Shown: positions 26,524-35,399, counted from the stretch's first letter. The stretch: 64,000 bases of DNA from Shewanella halotolerans (GCF_019457535.1 NZ_CP080417.1:2170001-2234000), one strand, 5' to 3'. The notes: generated by a model not told the origin, from the sequence alone. Numbers and translations are program-made.

Positions 26524-27154
26524 ACTGGACCTCACAGTTGGCAGGGCGGTTTAACAGGGTCTGCTTGTTGGCGTTGAAATAGGTCAGGGTGCGCTTAACC
26601 GCGCCGACATAGGCCCTTGGCGTGATGGTAGCGCCGGTAAACTGGTCAAACTGACCGCCATCTTTCTTCACAGCCCAGCGCTTATCTTGCTCGCCCTGAA
26701 TACTCTGGCCCTTAAAGCCGAGTACCCAGGAAGACTTACGCAGATCGATCTTATCCCCAAGGCCCGGCGTCTCGTTATGGTTAAGGGTTCGCACGCCTAA
26801 AACCTCGCCCTTGGCATCGATGGCGACGATCAGCTTAATCTGACCGTTGTAGCCGTCTGGCGCGACGGTTTCCATGGCGATGGCTACCGGCTCACCACCT
26901 TGGCTGGCGATGTAGGCGGGCAGGGGCTCATCTATACCCAGCACATCGGCGTCCTGGATCAGGATGCAGTGCTCAATAAGTGCGTTGTCATGCATCTCAT
27001 CTGGGATGATCTGATGCAGGGTGCGCATCAGCTCGAGATCTTGCTGCTGCTTGATCCGCTCGAAGGTGAACTGGTTAACCAGGGCCACCAAGGCGGTACA
27101 CAGGAGGGCGAATAATCCCAGTAAGCTAGCATTTTTGACGATAGAACGTTTCAC
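26516..27154 (-). CDS. rsxG: Electron transport complex subunit RsxG
   Basis: RsxG is a membrane-anchored periplasmic subunit that carries covalent FMN. The flavinylation signature (S/T)GAT is visible as FTGATITPRAYV near the C-terminus, where the threonine would carry FMN by phosphoester bond. One anchor helix lies near residues 8-28. The frame extends 5-prime to 27238, but the GTG at 27154 (then KRSIVKNASLLGLF) has AGGAG 6 bases upstream and begins 20 bases after rsxD ends, so I prefer it, giving 212 residues. Glu/Asp-rich and Cys residues in the tail are not a known cofactor site. Confidence 0.94.
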   Translation of the reverse strand: MKRSIVKNASLLGLFALLCTALVALVNQFTFERIKQQQDLELMRTLHQIIPDEMHDNALIEHCILIQDADVLGIDEPLPAYIASQGGEPVAIAMETVAPDGYNGQIKLIVAIDAKGEVLGVRTLNHNETPGLGDKIDLRKSSWVLGFKGQSIQGEQDKRWAVKKDGGQFDQFTGATITPRAYVGAVKRTLTYFNANKQTLLNRPANCEVQYE

Positions 27155-27174
27155 TTCATACTCCTGCCGTGGGC

Positions 27175-28227
27175 TTAGCGGCTTGCTCTGTGGCCGTAGG
27201 CTCGGGGTTTGACATAATAATCGATAAATGGCGCGCACAGGTTTGCCAGCAGCACGGCAAAGGCAAAGGCATCGGGATAGCCACCGAAGCTGCGGATCAA
27301 GTAGACCAGGAGACCGATCAGGGCGCCAAAGATCAGTCGGCCGCGGGTGCTGGTCGCCGCGGTCACAGGATCGGTAGCGATAAAGAAGGCCGCTAACATG
27401 GTGGCGCCTGAAAACAGATGCAGCATTGGGCCCATGTGGGTATCAGGGCTTAGCAGATAACCTATGCTGGCGCAGACAAATAGACTGGCCAAGATGGCGG
27501 TGCTTATCTGCCAGCGGATCAGCTTAAGCTTGAGCATCACCAGACCGCCAGCCAGGTAGGCCAGGTTTATTAGCGCCCAGCCGATGCCAAAGCCGTTGCT
27601 AAAGCTGGCCTTAGTTAAAATCTCATCCAACGTCAGGCCGGTGGAGAGGCCTGTCTTGACCGCATCGAGAGGCGTGGCCATGGTCACGCCGTCTATGCCG
27701 ACGCGATAGGCGAGGATCTGCTCGGCGTCGGCGCCCTGAAAGATGACACTCAGGCTCTGCAACAGCCCCAGGTCATGCAAGGCGGCGCCGCTTGGGGCGA
27801 CCCAGGTGGTCATCTGCACCGGGAAGGAGATCAGCAGCATCACATAGGCCGCCATGGCCGGGTTGAAGATGTTGTTGCCAAGGCCGCCGTAGAGCTGTTT
27901 GACCACTAAGATGGCAAAGACAACGCCTATGGCCGCAATCCACCATGGCGCAAGCGCGGGAATCGCCACACCTATGAGCAGGCCTGTGAGGGCCGCGCTG
28001 TTGTCACTGATGGTCTTACCCACGGGACGCGCACGTAACTTTAATACCGCCGCCTCTGTAGCCACTGCTATGGCGATCGCCAAGGCTATCTGGATCAGGG
28101 TTCCCCAACCGAAAAAGTAGCACTGGGCTAGCGCGCCGGGCAGGGCGCACAGCATGACCTTAAACATCAGGCCACGGGTTTGTGCCTTGGTGGATAGGTG
28201 TGGCGATGAGGCCAACTTAAATGCCAT
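27175..28227 (-). CDS. rsxD: Electron transport complex subunit RsxD
   Basis: RsxD is a polytopic inner-membrane subunit with about nine helices. It also carries covalent FMN in the family, and the S-G-A-T motif is present here in LHLFSGATMLAAFFIATDP. The 350-residue length is usual. It lies 2 bases after rsxC and 20 bases before rsxG. Confidence 0.95.
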   Translation of the reverse strand: MAFKLASSPHLSTKAQTRGLMFKVMLCALPGALAQCYFFGWGTLIQIALAIAIAVATEAAVLKLRARPVGKTISDNSAALTGLLIGVAIPALAPWWIAAIGVVFAILVVKQLYGGLGNNIFNPAMAAYVMLLISFPVQMTTWVAPSGAALHDLGLLQSLSVIFQGADAEQILAYRVGIDGVTMATPLDAVKTGLSTGLTLDEILTKASFSNGFGIGWALINLAYLAGGLVMLKLKLIRWQISTAILASLFVCASIGYLLSPDTHMGPMLHLFSGATMLAAFFIATDPVTAATSTRGRLIFGALIGLLVYLIRSFGGYPDAFAFAVLLANLCAPFIDYYVKPRAYGHRASR

Positions 28228-28229
28228 GA

Positions 28230-30890
28230 TTAATCCTTGTGCTCATTGTTTGGGCTCTCTGCCTCGGCCTTAGCCAGTTTCTTCGCCTTGGCCTTGGCGA
28301 CAGCGGCGGCTATCTTGGCCTTCTTGATCGCCTCTGGACTGCTGGCATCGGCAACATCTTCGGTATCGGTCTGGCTTTCACTGGGCGCTAGTTGTTCATT
28401 ACTTTCGCTTGCCTGAGCGGCTTTTTTCGCCTTGGCCTTGGCGACAGCGGCGGCTATCTTTGCCTTCTTGATAGCTTCAGGACTGCTGGCCTCGGCATCA
28501 TCGTTCGCCTCAGCTTTAGCTGGCTCTGCATCAGTTGTGACTTCCGCTTTTGGCTCATCGCCTGATCCGGCCTGCTGAGCCTTCTTGGCTTTAGCCTTGG
28601 CGACAGCGGCGGCTATCTTGGCCTTCTTGATGGCCTCAGGACTGTTGGCCTCTGCATTGTCTATCGCTTCAGCTTGTACCTGTGCCGCTGGATCTAGCTC
28701 TGCATCAGTTGCGGCTTCCGCTTTTGGCTCTAGTCCTGATCCGGCTTGCTGTGCCTTCTTGGCTTTAGCCTTAGCGACGGCGGCGGCAATTTTTGCCTTC
28801 TTGGCTGCCTCTGTATCTGCCTTCACGATGCCTTCGGCATTGTCTGCGTTAGCACTACTCTGGTTTTCGCTGGGCTTAGCAGTTTCGCCGCTGCGTTCAA
28901 TTGGCTCGTCGCTGCGTTCAATTGGCTCGTCGCTGTGCTCAACAGTCGCGGCTTGCTGCTCATTAGAGCCTGCCTGAGCGGCTTTCTTGGCCTTGGCGCG
29001 GGCGATTGCCGCCGCGACCTTTTCTTTCTGACTTAACGGTTCAGTCTCAGCACCTTGCTGAGCGGGCGCTTGGCTTGCTTCAGTTGTATCGATCGTGTCT
29101 TGTGCGGCTTTCTTCGCCTTGGCTCTCGCGATGGCGGCGGCGACTTTCTCTTTCTGACTCAGAGGAGCGGATGTACTGCCGGCGGTACTCTCGGCATTTG
29201 ATGCTGATAGCTTGCTCGTCTCAGTTTCTGTTTCGCTGGAAGCTTTCTGCGTGGCTTTCTTAGCCTTGGCCCTCGCGATAGCGGCGGCGACCTTGTCTTG
29301 TGGCTTATCTGTTGTAGCGCCTGCTGAGGCTTGCGCTTCTGCAGCCTTCTTGGCCTGGATTCTTGCCATGGCGGCGGCGACGGCATCTTTATCAGAGCCG
29401 GTCATCTGCGCCTTGCGACGCTCAGCCGCCTGTTTGGCTTTCTCTTCACGCGCCTGTTTCTCCTGCTCGAGGCGCAGGGTGCGGGAATCGAATCTCTGCT
29501 TGGCAAGCTCCGCCTGTTTCTTCTCTTCTGCCTCTTGGCGCAGGGCAGATTTGGCGACGCGATAATATTCCACTAGTGGAATGTCGCTCGGGCAGACATA
29601 GCTGCAGCAGCCACACTCGATACAGTCGCGTAGATTGTAGCTGGCAGCCTTGTCATATTCCTGGGCCTTGGCATGCCAGAACAGCTGCTGGGGCAGCAGC
29701 TGCGCTGGACAGGCCTGGGCACACTCGCCGCAGCGGATACAGGGCTGCTCCGGACTCGGCGGTGCAATCTCTTGCTCGCTCGGCATCAGGACACAGTTGG
29801 TGCCCTTGGTGATAGGCGCCGCCACATTCGGCAGCATGTAGCCCATCATGGGACCACCGATGATCACCGGGGCATTGGCATCGCCCCTAAACTGACCCAC
29901 CTCTAGCAGGTGCTCGACTGGCGTGCCGATAGGAACCCAGTAGTTGCCGGGCTTAGCGATATTTTGGCCTGTCAGTGTCACCACGCGCTCGATCAGCGGC
30001 ATGTTGCGATAGACTGCTTGGGCGATGCTGTAGGCGGTGCCCACGTTTTGCACCAGAATGCCCAGGTTGGCCGGAATGGCACCCGATGGCACCTCCTGTC
30101 CTGTGAGGATCTGGATAAGTTGCTTCTCGCCGCCCGACGGGTAGAGGGTGGGGATCTTGCTCACTCGCGCGCAGTGACTCGGTAGCTGGCTGCGATTGAG
30201 CGCATGGCCCATCTGCTCGATGGCCTCAGGTTTATTGTCTTCGATGGCGACAATAATGCGTTTCGGGCTGAGTAATTGATGGACTATCTCTATGCCGCGG
30301 ACGATCTCATCGCAGCTTTCCTGTATCAGCTTGTCGTCTGAGGTGATATAGGGTTCACACTCGACGCCGTTGATGATCAGCAGTTCAATCTCGCTAACCG
30401 GTTTGAGCTTGATATGGGTTGGGAAGGCCGCGCCGCCAAGGCCCGCTATGCCCGCCGACTGAATCCGCCTGATGATGGCGTCGTTGTCCATCTCGGCCAC
30501 TTGCTCAAGGCTTAGGGGCGCATGAACGCTTTCGATCCACTGCTCCTGATGATCGTTTTCAATTACGCAGGTGAGCACGGGGAGTGCAGAGGCGTGGTTG
30601 CTGGCACGCTCCTCGATGGCGACGACTTTGCCTGAGACAGGGGCATGGACCGGCAGATGGCGAAAGCCTTCGCCCAGGGTCAGGGGCTGCCCTTTGCTCA
30701 CAGTGTCGCCGACTTTCACGGCTAAGGTGCAGTTTTCGCCGACGCCCGGGACAGGAATGAGGTAGTGGTCCGCAAGGGGCAAGCGGCTTATCTTGCTCTG
30801 ATTGGAAAGCGTTTTATGTTCGGGTGGGTGAATACCGCCGGGGATACGCCAGAGTGTGCCTTTATCTATCTGTTCTAACAAGGTTAACAC
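28230..30890 (-). CDS. rsxC: Electron transport complex subunit RsxC with long repetitive tail
   Basis: RsxC is the cytoplasmic NADH/FMN-binding subunit that feeds the complex. The N-terminal 440 residues hold the flavin/NADH domain (GVGENCTLAVKVGDTVSKGQPL; GGAAFPTHIKL; INGVECEPYI) and two 4Fe-4S motifs (CIRCGECAQACP near 383 and CIECGCCSYVCP near 421). From about residue 497 to 880 the tail is a chain of eight Ala/Lys-rich units of the form VAAAIARAKAKKA separated by acidic linkers. At 886 residues it is longer than the E. coli protein (about 740), whose tail is also repetitive. It overlaps rsxB by 7 bases. Confidence 0.95.
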   Translation of the reverse strand: MLTLLEQIDKGTLWRIPGGIHPPEHKTLSNQSKISRLPLADHYLIPVPGVGENCTLAVKVGDTVSKGQPLTLGEGFRHLPVHAPVSGKVVAIEERASNHASALPVLTCVIENDHQEQWIESVHAPLSLEQVAEMDNDAIIRRIQSAGIAGLGGAAFPTHIKLKPVSEIELLIINGVECEPYITSDDKLIQESCDEIVRGIEIVHQLLSPKRIIVAIEDNKPEAIEQMGHALNRSQLPSHCARVSKIPTLYPSGGEKQLIQILTGQEVPSGAIPANLGILVQNVGTAYSIAQAVYRNMPLIERVVTLTGQNIAKPGNYWVPIGTPVEHLLEVGQFRGDANAPVIIGGPMMGYMLPNVAAPITKGTNCVLMPSEQEIAPPSPEQPCIRCGECAQACPAQLLPQQLFWHAKAQEYDKAASYNLRDCIECGCCSYVCPSDIPLVEYYRVAKSALRQEAEEKKQAELAKQRFDSRTLRLEQEKQAREEKAKQAAERRKAQMTGSDKDAVAAAMARIQAKKAAEAQASAGATTDKPQDKVAAAIARAKAKKATQKASSETETETSKLSASNAESTAGSTSAPLSQKEKVAAAIARAKAKKAAQDTIDTTEASQAPAQQGAETEPLSQKEKVAAAIARAKAKKAAQAGSNEQQAATVEHSDEPIERSDEPIERSGETAKPSENQSSANADNAEGIVKADTEAAKKAKIAAAVAKAKAKKAQQAGSGLEPKAEAATDAELDPAAQVQAEAIDNAEANSPEAIKKAKIAAAVAKAKAKKAQQAGSGDEPKAEVTTDAEPAKAEANDDAEASSPEAIKKAKIAAAVAKAKAKKAAQASESNEQLAPSESQTDTEDVADASSPEAIKKAKIAAAVAKAKAKKLAKAEAESPNNEHKD
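28260..29400 (-). repeat. Degenerate repeats inside rsxC encoding Ala/Lys helices
   Basis: Eight imperfect copies of a segment encoding (K/A)-x-x-I-A-A-A-x-A-x-A-K-A-K-K-A recur about every 100-170 bases. The four copies nearest the 3-prime end of the gene are nearly identical at DNA level (around 28285, 28430, 28590 and 28750), including the flanking codons for SPEAIKKAKI or a close variant. This suggests recent unit duplication or homogenisation, and the copy number may vary between strains. Confidence 0.8.
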
Positions 30891-31453
30891 TTAGATTCCT
30901 CGCTAATATTGACCACAGGTATGGCATTGAGCTGCCAGCTCCAGTTTTGCAGCGTCTCGGCAACTGGGATCATGTCGATACAGTCTACTGGGCAGGGCTC
31001 GACACACAGATCGCAACCTGTGCAGTAATCTGTGATAACCGTGTGCATCTGCTTGCCTGTGCCTAAGATGGCATCTACCGGACAGGCCTGAATACATTTA
31101 GTGCAGCCGATACATTCGGCCTCGCGGATAAAGGCGACCTTCTTCACCTGGGTCTCGGCGCTGGCGCTGAGCGGCTCGGGATCGACGCCCATCAACTCGG
31201 CAAGTTTCTCCATGGTGGCGGTGCCGCCCGGTGGACACTTGTTGATCTTCTCGCCGTTGGCAATCGCCTCGGCGTAGGGACGACAGCCTGGATAGCCGCA
31301 TTGGCCACATTGGGTTTGCGGCAGCAGTGCCTCGGCCTGGTCGATAATGGGATCGCCTTCGACCTTAAATTTTTCGGCGGCGTAACCCAGCAGCGCACCG
31401 AAGGCGAGGGCGAGTAATCCTAATAGGATGATGGCAATAATAACTTGGCTCAT
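30884..31453 (-). CDS. rsxB: Electron transport complex subunit RsxB
   Basis: RsxB is an iron-sulfur subunit anchored by one N-terminal helix (residues about 4-24). It has a first cluster motif with CGQCGYPGC near residue 49 and two ferredoxin-type 4Fe-4S motifs (CIGCTKCIQACP and CTGCDLCVEPCP). The 189-residue length is normal. It lies 2 bases after rsxA and overlaps rsxC by 7 bases. Confidence 0.96.
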   Translation of the reverse strand: MSQVIIAIILLGLLALAFGALLGYAAEKFKVEGDPIIDQAEALLPQTQCGQCGYPGCRPYAEAIANGEKINKCPPGGTATMEKLAELMGVDPEPLSASAETQVKKVAFIREAECIGCTKCIQACPVDAILGTGKQMHTVITDYCTGCDLCVEPCPVDCIDMIPVAETLQNWSWQLNAIPVVNISEESKC

Positions 31454-31455
31454 GC

Positions 31456-32034
31456 TTAATTAACCAAACCTGTGAAGCCCATGAAGGCCAAAGACATCAG
31501 GCCTGCAGTGATCATGGCGATGGCGCCGCCTTTGAAGGGCGCCGGAACATCGGCGGCAGCGAGGCGCTCACGCATGGCGGAGAAGAGGATTAAGACGATG
31601 GAGAAACCGACCGCCGCGCCAAAACCATAGATGGCCGATTCGATAAAATCGTGCTTCTCGTTGACGTTGAGCAGAGCAACACCCAGAACGGCGCAGTTGG
31701 TGGTGATCAGCGGCAGATAGATCCCCAGGGCCCTATGCAGGGCGGCGCTGGTCTTCTGTACCAGCATCTCGGTAAATTGCACCACGACGGCGATAACCAA
31801 GATAAAGGCCATGGTGCGCAGATAGCTGAGATCGAAAGGGGTCAACAGATAGTTGTCGACCAGGTAGCTTAAGATAGAGGCAAGGGTGAGCACGAAGGTA
31901 GTCGCCATCGACATGCCGATAGCCGACTCCAACTTACTCGAGACTCCCATGAAGGGGCAGAGGCCGAGAAATTTAACTAATACAAAGTTGTTGACCAGCA
32001 CTGTACCGATCAATAGGAGGAGATATTCGCTCAT
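31456..32034 (-). CDS. rsxA: Electron transport complex subunit RsxA
   Basis: RsxA is a six-helix inner-membrane protein, homologous to RsxE, which with RsxE forms the membrane core carrying a 2Fe-2S cluster in the related Rnf complex. The 192 residues include the conserved NNFVLVKFLGLCPFMGVS and TTNCAVLGVALLN segments, each with the cysteine thought to bind the cluster. It is the first gene of rsxABCDGE-nth. The promoter should lie in the short region between 32035 and 32116, just after the CsrD-like gene, where I see AT-rich sequence but no clear -35/-10 pair. Confidence 0.96.
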   Translation of the reverse strand: MSEYLLLLIGTVLVNNFVLVKFLGLCPFMGVSSKLESAIGMSMATTFVLTLASILSYLVDNYLLTPFDLSYLRTMAFILVIAVVVQFTEMLVQKTSAALHRALGIYLPLITTNCAVLGVALLNVNEKHDFIESAIYGFGAAVGFSIVLILFSAMRERLAAADVPAPFKGGAIAMITAGLMSLAFMGFTGLVN

Positions 32035-32116
32035 CTCAATGGGTTATCTATATCTAATTTACGGGTATTATCAGCCTTTCGGCCGGGATAAACAACACAA
32101 AGAATGAAGGGATTAT

Positions 32117-34045
32117 TTATCCCGCCGTCTGACTGCGCGCAGATTGTTCATCCTTTAGGGTGAATGGTTTAGGCTTAGCGATGTAAAAGCCTTGTAGGCC
32201 GTCCACCAAAAGCTGCTCCAGAGCAAACTTCTCTTCCTGACGCTCGATACTGGAGGCGATCACCTTCACCGACTGTTTACGGGCCACATCGACTATCATC
32301 TTCACGAAGAAGCGATTGTTGCTATTTGTGTCTATTGCTTGAGAGTAGCTGCCATCGAGCTTAATAAAGTCGGGTCTGATCTCTTTAAAGAACTTGAAGG
32401 AGGTGAAGCCCATGCCAAAGTGCTCGACCGCCACCCGAGCGCCGACACTGTGCATGTCGCGCACAAACTTATGGGCCTGACGAATATTGGCCTGCATTCC
32501 TGCCTCATTTACTTCCAACACCAGGCGTGAGGCGATCTGGCGTTGACGTACGAAGATATCTTTCAGCCAGGCAGTAAAGGCGGGCTGGTTGACCGAGGCG
32601 GTACTGATATTGATCCCCAAAGCGCCGGTGAAGGTCGGGGTGTCGAGCAGCAAGCGTAGGGTACTGAGTATGATGATCTTATCAAGCTCTACGCTGAGCC
32701 CATGACGCTCGGCCATGGCGATCACTGTGCCTGTTGGTAGAAACTTGCCCTCGCTGCTATAGAAGCGCGACAGCAACTCGCGATAGACGTTGTCGGCGCC
32801 GCGACAGGGTTGAATATCCTGGGCGTGAAACTTGATGGCGCGGCGCTTGATAATATCTTCGATGGCCAGCTTCCAGTGGGAATCGCCAACCAGCTCCTCG
32901 TCGCTCAGTTTTTCCTGCACATGATAGCTATTGGGGCCGAGTGTCTGGGCGATGCTTACGGCGGCATCGGCAATATAGACCAGAGACAGGGCGTCGCCGC
33001 CTTGCTCGTAAGGCACCATGCCAATATAGGCGACCGAATCGAGATCGCTGCCTTGCTGGTACTCATCGAACTGGGCTTTTAATTTCTCCAGCGGCTGCTG
33101 GGCATCCTTTAATACCAGATCCGGTATAAAGACGGCAAAATCGGCGCTGCTGATCCTAAACGCCTCGATATTAGGCATTCCCTGCAGTGCCTTACGGATG
33201 CAGGTCGCAACACCCGCGAGATAGTCATCTCCCGCTGCGCGCCCCTGGCTCTGGTTAACATGACCCAGTTCGGTGGCCTTAATCATTGCCATGAGTCCGA
33301 TGCGCGACTTGCCTGGCTTGGCGAGGGCGTCGAGCTTCTCGGTAAATTTAGGGCGGGTGCCAAATAGGGTAACGGGATCTTGGTAGGCCTCGCGATTGAG
33401 CTGCTCTGTCTGTTGCTGTAGCTGATCGATTTTATCGTGCACGGCAATGCGGCAATGTTCCAGTGCCTTACCTAAGGGTTTGAGTTCACCGTGAAAACGT
33501 GACTGGGCGATGGCATCAAATTTAAGCTCGGCGAAGCCGTCCAGGGCATTGACCGCATAATTGATGGCCCGTTTCTGTCTGGCCATCAACAGGGTAAAGA
33601 GTACCGCCAGGGCCAGATAGCCACCGACTATCCAGATAAGAGTTTGGGTAAAATGAGTCAGTGCATCCTTGGCTATGGTACGGTTGGAGAGTTTAACCTG
33701 CAGCCGGCCTTGGGGCAGTGCCTGGGTATTTTCCCTTGGCTGATTAAAGAGTGCAGTTGCCAGATCTGTTTTTGAGGCGATCAGCTGGCCCTGGGTGTAA
33801 TTGAGGTTGCCGTCTAACTGATGCACATATTGAAAGAATTGAAACTCATATTGCTTAGTTAGCAGAGCATAGAGCGCCTGGCCTTGTTCGGGCAGGGGCT
33901 GTTGCCAGATGGGATCGGCCTGATATTCCTTAAGTTGGAAGTCGGCTATTGCGGCGATTTCTTGTCGCTGGTTGAGATACGCCAGTGCCGTTAAGGCAAG
34001 ACAAGCCGTTATCAGCAATAGATGTATAGATTTTCCAACGCCCAT
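32117..34045 (-). CDS. CsrD-like protein with degenerate GGDEF and EAL domains
   Basis: The 642-residue protein has two membrane helices (about 5-23 and 134-157) around a periplasmic region, a linker, a GGDEF-like domain (about 220-370) and an EAL-like domain (about 395-630). Both active sites are lost: SSADF replaces GGDEF, and in the EAL domain the glutamate and DDFG motifs read YRELLSRF, LEVNEAG and EHFGMGF. This combination is typical of CsrD (MshH), which does not turn over c-di-GMP but targets the CsrB-type small RNAs for RNase E decay. It is therefore a candidate CsrD, though not next to msh pilus genes here. It is preceded by the tRNA-Asn array on the same strand. Confidence 0.8.
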   Translation of the reverse strand: MGVGKSIHLLLITACLALTALAYLNQRQEIAAIADFQLKEYQADPIWQQPLPEQGQALYALLTKQYEFQFFQYVHQLDGNLNYTQGQLIASKTDLATALFNQPRENTQALPQGRLQVKLSNRTIAKDALTHFTQTLIWIVGGYLALAVLFTLLMARQKRAINYAVNALDGFAELKFDAIAQSRFHGELKPLGKALEHCRIAVHDKIDQLQQQTEQLNREAYQDPVTLFGTRPKFTEKLDALAKPGKSRIGLMAMIKATELGHVNQSQGRAAGDDYLAGVATCIRKALQGMPNIEAFRISSADFAVFIPDLVLKDAQQPLEKLKAQFDEYQQGSDLDSVAYIGMVPYEQGGDALSLVYIADAAVSIAQTLGPNSYHVQEKLSDEELVGDSHWKLAIEDIIKRRAIKFHAQDIQPCRGADNVYRELLSRFYSSEGKFLPTGTVIAMAERHGLSVELDKIIILSTLRLLLDTPTFTGALGINISTASVNQPAFTAWLKDIFVRQRQIASRLVLEVNEAGMQANIRQAHKFVRDMHSVGARVAVEHFGMGFTSFKFFKEIRPDFIKLDGSYSQAIDTNSNNRFFVKMIVDVARKQSVKVIASSIERQEEKFALEQLLVDGLQGFYIAKPKPFTLKDEQSARSQTAG

Positions 34046-34160
34046 AAAAAGTAACCTAAATTGATCGACTTCCCATTCTAGCTAAATTTGAAACAGATAG
34101 TCTAACGCTTTATGGCCGATGAGTTTTTTAGGTTAACGCTGAGGATAAAACTTAAGAAGG

Positions 34161-34236
34161 TGGCTCCCCAGACTGGACTTGAACCAGTGACATACGGATT
34201 AACAGTCCGCCGTTCTACCGACTGAACTACTGGGGA
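34161..34236 (-). tRNA. tRNA-Asn(GTT), copy nearest the 3-prime end of the array
   Basis: The 76-base gene includes the encoded CCA end, anticodon GTT in the loop CTGTTAA, D-loop GTAGTTCAGTCGGTAGAAC and T-loop GTTCAAG. The acceptor stem TCCCCAG/CTGGGGA is fully paired. Confidence 0.97.
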
Positions 34237-34260
34237 ATCGAGAGAGATATGATAGTGAAG

Positions 34261-34336
34261 TGGCTCCCCAGACTGGACTTGAACCAGTGACATACGGATT
34301 AACAGTCCGCCGTTCTACCGACTGAACTACAGGGGA
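34261..34336 (-). tRNA. tRNA-Asn(GTT) with a mispaired acceptor stem
   Basis: This copy is identical to its neighbours in the body, but its 5-prime acceptor strand is TCCCCTG while the 3-prime strand is CTGGGGA, leaving a U6-U67 mismatch. The 5-prime half matches the copy at 34463 and the 3-prime half matches the other three, so it looks like a gene-conversion hybrid. Encoded CCA is present. Confidence 0.95.
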
Positions 34337-34360
34337 GTAGATACTTCTCTATGCTATAAG

Positions 34361-34436
34361 TGGCTCCCCAGACTGGACTTGAACCAGTGACATACGGATT
34401 AACAGTCCGCCGTTCTACCGACTGAACTACTGGGGA
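34361..34436 (-). tRNA. tRNA-Asn(GTT), third of the array
   Basis: The 76-base gene has a fully paired acceptor TCCCCAG/CTGGGGA, anticodon GTT, T-loop GTTCAAG and encoded CCA. It is separated from its neighbours by 24 and 26 bases. Confidence 0.97.
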
Positions 34437-34462
34437 ATTGATACTTATATGGTTAACTATAT

Positions 34463-34538
34463 TGGCTCCCCTGACTGGACTCGAACCAGTGACATACGGA
34501 TTAACAGTCCGCCGTTCTACCGACTGAACTACAGGGGA
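34463..34538 (-). tRNA. tRNA-Asn(GTT), variant copy
   Basis: The acceptor stem is TCCCCTG/CAGGGGA, a compensated A-U to U-A flip relative to the other copies. The T-loop has the canonical GTTCGAG while the other four have GTTCAAG. The anticodon is GTT and CCA is encoded. Confidence 0.97.
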
Positions 34539-34579
34539 ACATCTTATATAGCTAACTCATCCTCTTCAACTTGACGCTT

Positions 34580-34655
34580 TGGCTCCCCAGACTGGACTTG
34601 AACCAGTGACATACGGATTAACAGTCCGCCGTTCTACCGACTGAACTACTGGGGA
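34580..34655 (-). tRNA. tRNA-Asn(GTT), first of the array
   Basis: This is the promoter-proximal copy, with acceptor TCCCCAG/CTGGGGA, anticodon GTT, T-loop GTTCAAG and encoded CCA. A promoter lies 36 bases upstream. Confidence 0.97.
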
Positions 34656-34690
34656 ATCGTGTAAGCGACTCGTCGTTGAAGACGGAGCGC

Positions 34691-34719
34691 ATATTAAATC
34701 GCTCTTACACATGAGTCAA
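34691..34719 (-). promoter_or_regulatory. Sigma-70 promoter of the tRNA-Asn array
   Basis: On the minus strand, TTGACT (-35) and TAATAT (-10) are separated by 17 bases. The -10 is followed directly by GCGCTCCG, a GC-rich discriminator typical of stringently controlled stable-RNA promoters. Confidence 0.8.
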
Positions 34720-35399
34720 CTCGACTTGGCAAAAAAAGTGTAATTATGCTGTTAAGTGCTCATCTAATGCGCACAGTGATCGCTAAGTGCGCATTTTGCT
34801 GCTTTAACGGCCATATCTGGCTGAAATTTATCGGCTATTGGCATTTTATGCTGACGCTATATGACAGCCGACGACACTCCTCTGATAGGCTGGGTTTTCA
34901 AATGTAGTAAAATTACATCCCTACAGCGAAAAGGGCGGCTATGTGTAAAAGGGGCTAAAGCCGCGATTATCCTGAGGTTGCGGGAGTTATCCACTAAATC
35001 TGTGGATAAGCCTGTGGGTTAGGCACTAAATCGCCGGGCAAACGCAGTGGCTCTGCGGGTTGTACTTAAAATGACAAGAATTAGCGCATCTTAATATTGG
35101 CACCAATTATCAACAACTTATGAAAATCAAGCCCCTTTATACATTTATCTGCATGACGTTACAGATATGTAATGAGTTTTGGCCCTTTACTTGTGTATTA
35201 AATTGGCTACAGGCGTGAGTTTTAGCCTGTTTTTTGACCATGAAGCGTGAATTTGCCCTTTGTACAAAACTTACATGACAAGAGTATGACATTTATGGGG
35301 CGTTTAGGTGAATTCTGCCGATTAAGAAAATGGCGTGTCTCATTGGCTAATAGCTGTGGGTACTTTAAGATAGGTGCACAGCTATAAAGGAGTGCACCA
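34720..35399 (+). promoter_or_regulatory. Leader region of uvrB with DnaA-box cluster
   Basis: No gene is seen in these 680 bases. They contain an inverted pair of DnaA boxes (34987-35009), a third near-match TTATCAACA at 35107-35115, and a palindrome ATGTA-GTAAAAT-TACAT at 34902-34918. I did not find a LexA box of the form CTGT-N8-ACAG. The part next to uvrB carries the ribosome site AAAGGAG. Confidence 0.6.
34987..35009. promoter_or_regulatory. Inverted pair of DnaA boxes
   Basis: TTATCCACT (34987-34995, one mismatch) faces TGTGGATAA (35001-35009, reverse of the exact box TTATCCACA) across 5 bases. Such closely spaced boxes can bind DnaA-ATP cooperatively. They lie about 390 bases upstream of uvrB, whose E. 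coli promoter region also has a DnaA box. Confidence 0.65.

Noticed and set aside
34102..34293. A 63-codon minus-strand open frame
   Set aside because: It runs through two tRNA-Asn genes and repeats the same peptide. It is not a gene.
34161..34655. Regularly spaced identical repeats resembling a CRISPR array
   Set aside because: Each repeat is a complete tRNA-Asn with CCA end. The spacers are irregular and there are no cas genes.
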